A stretch of 64,000 nt of DNA from Ktedonobacter robiniae (GTDB lineage Bacteria > Chloroflexota > Ktedonobacteria > Ktedonobacterales > Ktedonobacteraceae). The notes below the pieces were generated by a model, which worked only from the letters and a program-made list of their open reading frames with translations, was not told the origin of the DNA and ran no database searches. This document shows positions 54,251-62,229 of the stretch, piece by piece; the stretch's first letter is position 1; each line of letters starts with the position of its first letter. The stretch covers positions 310,001 to 374,000 of the forward strand of contig NZ_BNJG01000004.1 in NCBI RefSeq assembly GCF_016587375.1, given 5' to 3'. The position numbers and the translations under genes were made by a program.

Positions 54251-55215
54251 CTACAAAACCACTGTCACTTTCCGCTGTGTTCCTCCACGCAGAAATCCAA
54301 TGGTGACCTTTTCGCCAGCTTTGTGGGTTCGCACGATACGCTGCAAGTCCCGAGGCTCGGTTACAGGCTCCTCATCGGCTGAGAAAATAACGTCCAGGCG
54401 CTTGAGCTGAGCCTGGTCCGCCGGGCTCTGGGAGCGAAGCTCAAGAATCTCCATGCCCCAGCGCTGCTGGAGCTGTAAACGCTGGCGCAGCGATTCCTCA
54501 AGCGTGACACGCATGCCGCCCACGCCGAGCGAGACACCCTCTGGCCTGGCGGAGCGCTGGGTGGCGATCTTTGCCACTACACTCTTGACTGTATCCAGCG
54601 GAACCGAGAAGCCCAGGCCCTGGGCCATCGGCATCATAGCCGTCGTAATCCCAACCACGTGCCCCAGGCTGTCTACCAGGGGACCTCCAGAATTGCCGGG
54701 ATTGATGGAGGTATCTGTCTGAATCAGGTTGGTCATCTTGGGAGTGCCTGGAGCCTGCAAGGTACGTCCCAGGGCGCTGACCACGCCCGCGGTAACCGTC
54801 CAGTTTAAGCCGTAGGGATTGCCCACTGCAATCACCAGCTGACCAACCCGTAGGGGCGAATGGCCAAGCTCGGCCACTGGCAAGCGCTCAGCTCCGATAC
54901 GCAGAACCGCGACATCGACAGCGGGATCACTTCCCATCAGGCCTGCATCGAAGGTTCGCCCATCCGCCAGGGTTACCTTGATATGGCGCGCCCCTCGACG
55001 ACATGGGCATTGGTTAAAATTTGTCCATCAGAAGCAAAAATGAAGCCCGAGCCGATTCCTCCCCGCAACTCTGGCGGATAGCCATAGGAGCGAGAGCGGC
55101 GCGTGGCATGCTCGACATCGATACGTACAACCGCAGGTCCAACCCGCTCAGCCGCCGTCGTGACCGCGTGCGAATAGGCATCTAGCGCCAGGGCATCTTT
55201 TTCAAACGTACTCAT
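54251..55215 (-). pseudogene. HtrA-like trypsin-family protease with PDZ domain, frameshifted
   Basis: Joined, this is a 321-residue serine protease. The catalytic triad is visible: His in LTNAHVVEG, Asp in DPAVDVAVLRI and Ser in NPGNSGGPLVD. A PDZ domain follows (about 225-320; ILELRSQSPADQAQLKRLDVIFS). One base is missing in the C4 run at 54991-54994; adding it restores VVEGARHIKVTLADG. There is no signal peptide or membrane anchor at the start (MSTFEKDALALDAYSHAV), so it should be cytoplasmic, unusual for HtrA/Deg. A T-tract terminator follows. Confidence 0.88.
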
Positions 55216-55334
55216 ATCACATCGTGCTTTCTCGTGGAACCCGATCATGCTACGTATGTGCGAGGCTACAACTCAATAAACTTGATAGGTATTATATCAC
55301 AACTGCTGAGACCGGAGTATCAAGGGATAGGTGG

Positions 55335-55395
55335 TCTCTGGGGAGTGGCGCGATCGATAGGTGTTACCTATTTTGATCGCGCCACTCCCCAGAGA
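55335..55395. repeat. 21-bp perfect hairpin in a divergent gap
   Basis: Arms 55335-55355 and 55375-55395, with a further ATAGGT/ACCTAT inner stem past a bulge. It lies between two divergent genes, 120 bases from one start and 152 from the other, so it is not at a gene end. The rest of 55216-55547 holds no gene. Confidence 0.65.
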
Positions 55396-55547
55396 ATACC
55401 AAATCTCCTATGGGCGCGATTATTGGCTGGTTGGTTGCGTTATCCCTAGTAGAAAAGAAAAAGTAAGTTTCTTTTCTTTTGACGGTATGTGAACTGTGCC
55501 TGACAAGACAACTGTATGTTTTGTCGTTCCATTACTCCGGAGGATTT

Positions 55548-57764
55548 GTGAGAAAAAGTTTGCGGCGCAAGATGTCGCCATTTCTCGCTCGCCTGATGGG
55601 ATGTGCTGTCCTACTGGCGACGCTTACATCGATGTTTATCTATCATAGTAATCCCGTTTCTGCGGCGTCACAGACTGGACGTCATACACTACCTAGTCGC
55701 GCGATTACGACGCTCAAACGCTATAAATCCACACAAGAAACTAGCAAACAGAAACAGCTACAGCTCTCGATCAGCCTCAATCTTCGCAATCGCGCTGGCC
55801 TGGACGCGCTGATCGCGGCCCAGAACGATCCGAAGTCACCTTCTTATCACCACTACCTGACGCCCCAGCAGTTTACAGCCGAATTTGGTCCAACGCCGGC
55901 GACGGTGGAGAGCGTCGTCTCCTACTTGAAGGGGCAGGGATTAACGGTTACTTCGGTAGCCACAAACAATATGCTGGTGAATGCGGCCGGATCAGTAGCA
56001 ACGGTTGAAAAGGCCTTTGGCGTCACGCTCAACGACTACCAGGTCAACGGACGCGTGGTCTATGCTCCCGCTTCTGACCCGACCATTCCTGATACGCTAA
56101 GTAACACGATTCTGAATATTGAAGGATTGGATAATCTCGTTCTCTATCACCATGCAGCCATAAAGCAACAATCCAGGCAAGCGACTGGCCCAGGAAAAGG
56201 CTACACGCCGACGGAGTTGCGGACCGCCTATGATATGAATGAACTAATGAACAATGGCGGCACCGGCGCTGGTCAGACGACGGCTCTTTTTGAGCTCGAT
56301 GGCTATAATCCCTCCGATGTTTCGACCTACCTCGACTACTATCATCTCGGCGCTCCCAAGTACTCGAATGTGCTTGTGGATGACGCGACCAATACCCCTG
56401 GCGATGGAGCCGTAGAGGTCGAGCTGGATATGGAGGTTCTCTCAGCGCTAGCGCCCGATGCCACGCAGAAGGTGTATATCGGTCCCAATACCGTTCCTGG
56501 TGTGAATGATACATACAACAAAATCGTGACCGATAACCTTGCCAAAGTCGTCAGTATTAGCTGGGGCATATGTGAGCTGAACTCTGGTGACGCGGAACTG
56601 ACAACACTAGACAATATCTTCGCGCAGGGTGCAGCCCAGGGGCAGGCTTTCTTTTCTGCATCCGGTGATTCTGGTGCCTACGATTGTCGCGATGGCTCAA
56701 CCCTGGCTGTTGACTCGCCCTCTGATGACCCATATGTGGTGGGCGTTGGCGGCACCAATTTACAGCTTCAAAGCAATGGGACCTACGGCAGCGAGTCAGC
56801 ATGGAGCAATCAGACCTACGGCGAAGGCGGCGGCGGCGGCATCAGTGCTCACTTTACACGTCCAGCCTACCAGGCAGGCCCCAATCTTACAAATCTCAAC
56901 CGCGAGACGCCCGATGTATCGGCAGATGCCGATCCACAGACTGGCTATTCAATCTACTGCACCACTACGGACACTATCTGCGCTCAGGGGTGGGGAGTTG
57001 TTGGTGGTACAAGTGCCGCGGCGCCCTTGTGGGCGGCCCTCGCCACCGATGTGAACGAATACCTCTCTAAGCAGGGTAAGCCTGGTCTCGGTGGGGCCAG
57101 CGCCAGTTTATACGCCCTCTACAACACTCCTCAGACCTACAGCGCCTACCACGATATTACGTCGGGTAATAACCTGTACTACCAGGCCACTTCAGGCTAT
57201 GATAACGCGTCTGGTATAGGCACCCCTGATGCCTGGAACATCGCGCGAGATCTGCTCACTCTGGCACCAGGCGGAGATCATGGCTCGACGCAGTTGTTAC
57301 AGAATCCAGGCTTTGACAATGGATCACAATCGTGGACAGAACATGCTTCTGGCGCGTATGAGATCGTCGATACGACACAAGCCCATGCGGGGGATACGAG
57401 CGCCGATCTCTGTGGCTACGCAACGTGTAACGATAGCATCGGGCAAACTGTGACCCTCCCCGCCAACACCGCTAAAGTTGTGCTAAGCTACTGGGTCTAT
57501 GTCAGCAGCCAGGCCACAGGACGCAACTGCACCGACGCCCTCACCACACGCCTGCGCACGAGCAATGGGACCACCATTACCACCTCTCAGAAGTTGTGCA
57601 ACACGCAGGCCTCGGGCTGGAATCAATATACCTTTGACGTCACGCAGGCGCTTGCCAGGTATGCCGGTAAACGCGTTGAGGTCGACTTCCACGGGACCAC
57701 GACATCATCGACAGCGACGGCCTTCTTCGTTGATGATGTGGCGTTGACGGCTACCCATTCTTGA
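55548..57764 (+). CDS. S53-family (sedolisin/kumamolisin-type) secreted peptidase
   Basis: A 738-residue exported protein. Signal peptide at about 1-45; a pro-domain (about 60-215, with HYLTPQQFTAEFGPT and VEKAFGVTLNDY) that keeps the enzyme inactive; then the S53 domain (about 220-590). The Glu/Asp pair is in VEVELDMEVLS (about 290) and the serine in GGTSAAAPLW (about 488). The Asp of the calcium site near the end is plausible. A C-terminal beta-sandwich (about 600-738; LLQNPGFDNGSQSW) looks like a carbohydrate- or matrix-binding module. Such peptidases work at low pH. GTG 55548 follows GGAGG. It lies 15 bases before the Ycf48-like gene: one operon. Confidence 0.92.
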   Translation: MRKSLRRKMSPFLARLMGCAVLLATLTSMFIYHSNPVSAASQTGRHTLPSRAITTLKRYKSTQETSKQKQLQLSISLNLRNRAGLDALIAAQNDPKSPSYHHYLTPQQFTAEFGPTPATVESVVSYLKGQGLTVTSVATNNMLVNAAGSVATVEKAFGVTLNDYQVNGRVVYAPASDPTIPDTLSNTILNIEGLDNLVLYHHAAIKQQSRQATGPGKGYTPTELRTAYDMNELMNNGGTGAGQTTALFELDGYNPSDVSTYLDYYHLGAPKYSNVLVDDATNTPGDGAVEVELDMEVLSALAPDATQKVYIGPNTVPGVNDTYNKIVTDNLAKVVSISWGICELNSGDAELTTLDNIFAQGAAQGQAFFSASGDSGAYDCRDGSTLAVDSPSDDPYVVGVGGTNLQLQSNGTYGSESAWSNQTYGEGGGGGISAHFTRPAYQAGPNLTNLNRETPDVSADADPQTGYSIYCTTTDTICAQGWGVVGGTSAAAPLWAALATDVNEYLSKQGKPGLGGASASLYALYNTPQTYSAYHDITSGNNLYYQATSGYDNASGIGTPDAWNIARDLLTLAPGGDHGSTQLLQNPGFDNGSQSWTEHASGAYEIVDTTQAHAGDTSADLCGYATCNDSIGQTVTLPANTAKVVLSYWVYVSSQATGRNCTDALTTRLRTSNGTTITTSQKLCNTQASGWNQYTFDVTQALARYAGKRVEVDFHGTTTSSTATAFFVDDVALTATHS

Positions 57765-57779
57765 AAATAGAGGCAAACC

Positions 57780-59042
57780 ATGGATAGAAGAACATTCAAA
57801 GGAGTTTACGGTATGCGACCTCTGTTCACAGGCTCCAGATGGAGAATTACAGCCTGGCAAGCACGCTTTTCCTGCATAGCATTGCTGGCAGTGTGTCTGA
57901 TGATCGGAGCATTTCTAGCGCCTTCCATCGCTAACGCGCAGGCGGCACCGACGGCAACACACCAGATCCAGCTTGCGGGGCTGACCATGATTGACCAACA
58001 ACACGGCTGGGCATTCGATGAGAGTCATACCCATATCTATGCAACGCATCAGGGACCCGAACACTGGCGCGACGTGACGCCATCACAGTTCAAAGCGACG
58101 AATATGTTCGTCACAACTTCATTCTTCCCGGATGCCAGGCATGGCTATATTGGAGCCCTACAAGATCAAACACAGATTCTTCTTAGCACTCAGGATAGCG
58201 GTCAGACCTGGCAAACAACATCCTTTACCCTTTCGACCCCTGGTGGGCCGTACTACTTCTATCAGATTAACTTTCTGGACTCCCAACATGGCTGGCTCGC
58301 GTTCAGCGCTCAGGGTTCCCATCCAGGATCGTCCGAGATAGCACTATTGCGCACCAGTAACGGCGGTAAAACCTGGGAGACCTTATTGAATACCGTTGAT
58401 AATCCGGCGAGCCTGGTTCGTCCATACGGCCAGTCGATCCATTTTACGTTTGCCACCCCCCAACAGGGCTGGGTAACGGGCATCTGGCTCTCAGGCGAGG
58501 TCTATCTCTATAGCACCCATGATGGCGGCAAGACCTGGAGTAAAGACAACATTGCGCCAATCAAAGGGGGCAATAGCGTTTATTTTACGCAAGGGTATGG
58601 GCCATTCTGGCAGGACAAGTATACTGGCACGCTTTTTGTGAAATATGACACAAGCTCTGGCAACGGTATGTCGCATCTCACCGCCTATCAGACGCAGGAT
58701 GGAGGCAAGACCTGGCTGCTGGGACCTTCTTCGCCCGCGACCTGGTACACGGAATTCACAAACTTTAGTTTCCTCAATGCCCGAGAGGGCTGGAGCTTTG
58801 GCTTTGATGGTCAGGGCCAATTCGTCCTTCATCACACCAGCACTGGTGGTCGCTCCTGGGATATCATCCACCCAAGCGGGCTACTCAAGGCTGACGCCGA
58901 TTGGCAGGTGTTGGGTGGCTTGACCTTCCTCACGCCCCAAACGGGTTGGGTCTGGATCAAGGATAAGCAGAATAACTGGAATCTTTTCCAGACCAACAAC
59001 GGCGGTCATAACTGGCATGCTCTGCAGCCAGTTGCCGACTAG
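57780..59042 (+). CDS. Secreted beta-propeller protein (Ycf48/BNR-like)
   Basis: A 420-residue protein with a signal peptide (about 20-58; LLAVCLMIGAFLAPSIANA) and repeated motifs of the form SxDxGxTWxxT, D-x-x-HGW and SNGGKTWE, repeated about six times as in Ycf48 and BNR/sialidase propellers. No catalytic residues of sialidases are seen. It probably binds protein or carbohydrate outside the cell. The start ATG 57780 has AGAGG. Co-transcribed with the S53 peptidase, so a role in substrate recognition or in assisting the peptidase is possible (inference). Confidence 0.85.
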   Translation: MDRRTFKGVYGMRPLFTGSRWRITAWQARFSCIALLAVCLMIGAFLAPSIANAQAAPTATHQIQLAGLTMIDQQHGWAFDESHTHIYATHQGPEHWRDVTPSQFKATNMFVTTSFFPDARHGYIGALQDQTQILLSTQDSGQTWQTTSFTLSTPGGPYYFYQINFLDSQHGWLAFSAQGSHPGSSEIALLRTSNGGKTWETLLNTVDNPASLVRPYGQSIHFTFATPQQGWVTGIWLSGEVYLYSTHDGGKTWSKDNIAPIKGGNSVYFTQGYGPFWQDKYTGTLFVKYDTSSGNGMSHLTAYQTQDGGKTWLLGPSSPATWYTEFTNFSFLNAREGWSFGFDGQGQFVLHHTSTGGRSWDIIHPSGLLKADADWQVLGGLTFLTPQTGWVWIKDKQNNWNLFQTNNGGHNWHALQPVAD

Positions 59043-59060
59043 CCTTCTTGATGTGAGATA

Positions 59061-59107
59061 AAGGGTGTGGTGCTGGACCGGCTTAGCGGATCCAGCACCA
59101 CACCCTT
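59061..59107 (+). terminator. Terminator after the S53/Ycf48-like operon
   Basis: A 17-bp perfect stem (59061-59077 with 59091-59107) plus a short inner stem, followed by ATTTGTT, 19 bases after the stop. Confidence 0.75.
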
Positions 59108-59261
59108 ATTTGTTCCCAAATTATTCAACCTTTCAACCATGTGCTGCGTATTATAGGTGAGGCTGTGAGAGAACGGTCACAGTCAAGATGAGCACACAGC
59201 AGAATAGATGAGCACATAAAAACATACTTATGCAGCATATGCAAAAAGGAGTGTAATAACA

Positions 59262-59615
59262 ATGGCACAAGATCCACGTGAAGGCTATACTGATCGCAGC
59301 AATATTGAGCAGAAATCTTATGGTGTTGAAGAGCTCCAGGTCGTTGGCGAGCAGTTACTGGCCAAGGTAAAAGAGCTTATCCATGAGGGTAATGTTCGCC
59401 GTATTATCATTAAGCAGGATGGCAACTCCATTCTGGAACTTCCTCTGACCATTGGCGTCGCGGGCGTTCTCCTCGCGCCAGCCCTGGCAGCGGTCGGCGT
59501 CCTGGGCGCGCTGTTGACGCAGTGCTCCATCGAAGTCGTGCGCACCGATAGCCCCGCCGACTATATCGAGCGCAAGGTGGAAGAGATTCGCGACGACGTT
59601 CCCCCTGCCCTCTAA
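59262..59615 (+). CDS. DUF4342-domain protein
   Basis: A 117-residue protein matching DUF4342: an N-terminal helix (VEELQVVGEQLLAKVKELIHEGNVRRIIIK), then DGNSILELPLTIGVAG, and a hydrophobic glycine/alanine-rich segment (VLLAPALAAVGVLGALLTQ) that may insert in the membrane. Function unknown. The start ATG 59262 has AAAAGGAG upstream. Followed directly by the longest hairpin of the window. Confidence 0.85.
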   Translation: MAQDPREGYTDRSNIEQKSYGVEELQVVGEQLLAKVKELIHEGNVRRIIIKQDGNSILELPLTIGVAGVLLAPALAAVGVLGALLTQCSIEVVRTDSPADYIERKVEEIRDDVPPAL

Positions 59616-59623
59616 ACCCAATT

Positions 59624-59699
59624 AGTGTAGAGAAAAAAGTGTGAGAGCTGGTTCGGGCCAATGCCCGAACCAGCTCTCACACTTTTTTCTCTACACTAT
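59624..59699. terminator. 36-bp perfect hairpin between convergent genes
   Basis: Arms 59624-59659 and 59664-59699, loop CAAT, the longest perfect stem in the window. It starts 8 bases after the DUF4342 stop and ends 4 bases before the stop of the topoisomerase A subunit. Internal A6/T6 runs give it T-tracts on both strands. Confidence 0.8.
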
Positions 59700-59703
59700 A
59701 AAA

Positions 59704-62226
59704 CTACCCTAGCTTGACTACGGTAAGGATGCGCCCATTGACGACCTCGACGCCCTGCTTGACGCGCGGGAAGGCCTTGACCTCGCTGACAGGAAGGACC
59801 AGGGCATGCTCGCCTTTCTCTCCACTGCGTCCCGTCCAGCCGAGCAGCAGGTGATCCTGTTCATTTACCAGCATGCTGAGCAGGACGCGATCTTTGTCGC
59901 CGATCTCGGTAGTGACCACACCACCAGTTGCACGTCCCTTCTGGGGATACTGGCTAACAGGTACCTTCTTGAGCGTGCCCTGCTCGGTTACGACCAGCAG
60001 GCTATTCAGCTCTGGCAGGACTTCGCCCGTGGTCTCGTCGACGACGGTTCCTTGAGGCTCATAATAAGAGGCGCTTACAACGACGCCACCTCCCTTGGCG
60101 AGGGCGATGGCCGCGACACCCTGGCCAACACGACCCTGAGCACGCAAGGCCTCGTCGCTAAAACGCAGCGTCTGCGCATAATCGGTAGTGACAAAGTACT
60201 CGCCCTGTCCACGTGAGAGCAGCGCCGTGACGACGCTATCGCCCTCGGCCAGCTTCATATCTTGCGCGCCATCGATATCGACCGTTTTGTACTCGCTAAG
60301 TGGCGACTTCTTGACCTTGCCCAGGCGGCTAAAGGTGACCAGGTAGCGATCCTCGTCATAGGCATCGATGGGCACAACCGCCACGATCTCTTCACCTGGC
60401 GCCAGCTCCAGCAGATCGCGGATGGCCTCGCCCTTGGCGGAACGCGTCACCAGGGGTAGGCGATGGCTACCGATCTGGAAGACACGCCCGGTCGAGGACA
60501 TACATAGCAGGTAGTCCTGCGTGGTGGTGGCGACCACCTGGCGCAACTGCTCATCGCCACGGACAGGGGTATACGCAAGCACACCATTTTTCTGCTTGGG
60601 CTTGAAGGTATCGGGCGCAAGCGCCTTCAACGTCCCTGGAGAGGCAAAGGCGACGGTCAGCGGCTCACGCTCGTGCAGGCTGGCCACATGAGTGATGGGC
60701 GCGTGGGGCTGCCCCTCGACATCAATATAGGTGCGGCGCTCATCCGCAAACTGGCGCATGAGCTGCTGCATCTCCTTCTTCAAGAGGGAGATCAGGGCGC
60801 GCCGATTCGTGAGCAGATTCTCAAGTTCCTCGATGCGCCGCTGCAACTCATCGCGCTCGCGCTGGTATTTGCCGCTATCCAGTTTAGTGACCTGTGATAA
60901 AGTCATTGAGGCGATGACATCCGATTGGATCTCCGTCAGGGAGTAGCGCTCTTCAATGGCTCTACGGGCGCTTGTCCGATCTTCTGACTGCTGGAAGATC
61001 TTCACGATCTCTTCCGCGTGCGCGGCACCGGTAATCAGGCCCTCAATGACATGCAGGCGCTCACGGGCCTTGCGCAGGTCGTACTGTGCCCGGCGCGTGA
61101 GCAAGTCGAGCTGGTGCGCGTTCCAGTAGTTGAGCAGTTCCAGCATCCCAGTCTGTTTGGGCTGGCGTGCGGCCTGCATGGGTGAGCCAAAGAGAAAGAC
61201 CATCTGGAAGGAGATCGCGATCTGGAGATCAGTTTCGCGATAGAGCTGCTCCAGGGTCTGGGCTGCGTCCACGTCTTTGCGCAGTTCCAGCACGATACGC
61301 GTCCCCTTCTCGGTGTCGGTCTCGTCGCGCAGATCGGCCATCAGTCCTTCGAGCTTGCGCGCGTTAAAGGCCTTGATAATGGAAGCCTTGACCTTGTCGC
61401 GACCAGTCGGGGGGATCTGAGTAACGACGAGCGCGCGGCTGCGCGGCGTCTCCTCCAGGCGCACCTCCGCCCGCACAATGATACGTCCCTTGCCAGTGGT
61501 GAAATAATCGCGAATGCCCTCGGTGCCGATGATATGGCCACCCTGGCTAAAGTCAGGCCCTGGAATATAGCCCATCAGCTCATCGACGGTCATATCGGGA
61601 CGGTCCAGCAGGGCGATACAGGCTCGTAGCACCTCGCCCAGGTTATGGGGCGGAATGTTGGTTGAGAGGCCAACTGCGATACCGCTGGAGGGATTGACGA
61701 CAGGCGGAATGCGTCCAGGTAGATAGTCAGGCTCCTGCACCTTGGGATCCTGCTTATAGGTTGGATGCAGGGGAACCGTCTCGCGCTCCATATCGGCCAT
61801 CAAGGCCTCCGCGAGCGGCGAGAGGCGCATCTCGGTATAGCGATAAGCCGCCGGGGCATCGCCATCCTCGCTGCCCATGTTGCCCTGCCCCTCGATCAGC
61901 GGATAGCGCATAGTAAAGGGCTGGGCCATGCGGACTGCCGCATCATAGACCGAGGTATCGCCGTGTGGATGATAATTACCCAGGATCAGGCCCACGACCT
62001 CGGCGCTCTTGACCGTAGGGCGGCTGGCAAGATAACGTGCCTCGCGCATACCCGCCAGGATGCGGCGCTGCACCGGTTTGAGGCCATCGCGCGCATCTGG
62101 GAGGGCGCGATCCGTGACCACGGAGAGGCCGTAGGTCGCAAAGGCCTGGGCCATGATCACGGAGAAATCTTCCTGTATGATACCCGTTTCTACGGTTTTC
62201 TCTGTATTTTCACTTACACTAGCCAT
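59704..62226 (-). CDS. Type II topoisomerase subunit A (GyrA/ParC)
   Basis: An 840-residue subunit. The N-terminal part has DGLKPVQRRILAGM, the quinolone-region GNYHPHGDTSVYDAAVRMAQ and the active-site tyrosine in AYRYTEMRLS. The C-terminal half is a beta-pinwheel (repeats such as YLLCMSSTGRVFQIGSHRLP, YLVTFSRLGKVKKSPLSEYK). The region where the GyrA box QRRGGKG should lie reads YPQKGRATGGV. So either a divergent gyrase or topoisomerase IV. It passes one DNA duplex through another with the B subunit, encoded directly upstream (4 bases between). Position 83 (E. coli numbering) is Thr and 87 is Asp. Confidence 0.93.
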   Translation of the reverse strand: MASVSENTEKTVETGIIQEDFSVIMAQAFATYGLSVVTDRALPDARDGLKPVQRRILAGMREARYLASRPTVKSAEVVGLILGNYHPHGDTSVYDAAVRMAQPFTMRYPLIEGQGNMGSEDGDAPAAYRYTEMRLSPLAEALMADMERETVPLHPTYKQDPKVQEPDYLPGRIPPVVNPSSGIAVGLSTNIPPHNLGEVLRACIALLDRPDMTVDELMGYIPGPDFSQGGHIIGTEGIRDYFTTGKGRIIVRAEVRLEETPRSRALVVTQIPPTGRDKVKASIIKAFNARKLEGLMADLRDETDTEKGTRIVLELRKDVDAAQTLEQLYRETDLQIAISFQMVFLFGSPMQAARQPKQTGMLELLNYWNAHQLDLLTRRAQYDLRKARERLHVIEGLITGAAHAEEIVKIFQQSEDRTSARRAIEERYSLTEIQSDVIASMTLSQVTKLDSGKYQRERDELQRRIEELENLLTNRRALISLLKKEMQQLMRQFADERRTYIDVEGQPHAPITHVASLHEREPLTVAFASPGTLKALAPDTFKPKQKNGVLAYTPVRGDEQLRQVVATTTQDYLLCMSSTGRVFQIGSHRLPLVTRSAKGEAIRDLLELAPGEEIVAVVPIDAYDEDRYLVTFSRLGKVKKSPLSEYKTVDIDGAQDMKLAEGDSVVTALLSRGQGEYFVTTDYAQTLRFSDEALRAQGRVGQGVAAIALAKGGGVVVSASYYEPQGTVVDETTGEVLPELNSLLVVTEQGTLKKVPVSQYPQKGRATGGVVTTEIGDKDRVLLSMLVNEQDHLLLGWTGRSGEKGEHALVLPVSEVKAFPRVKQGVEVVNGRILTVVKLG

Positions 62227-62229
62227 CGT

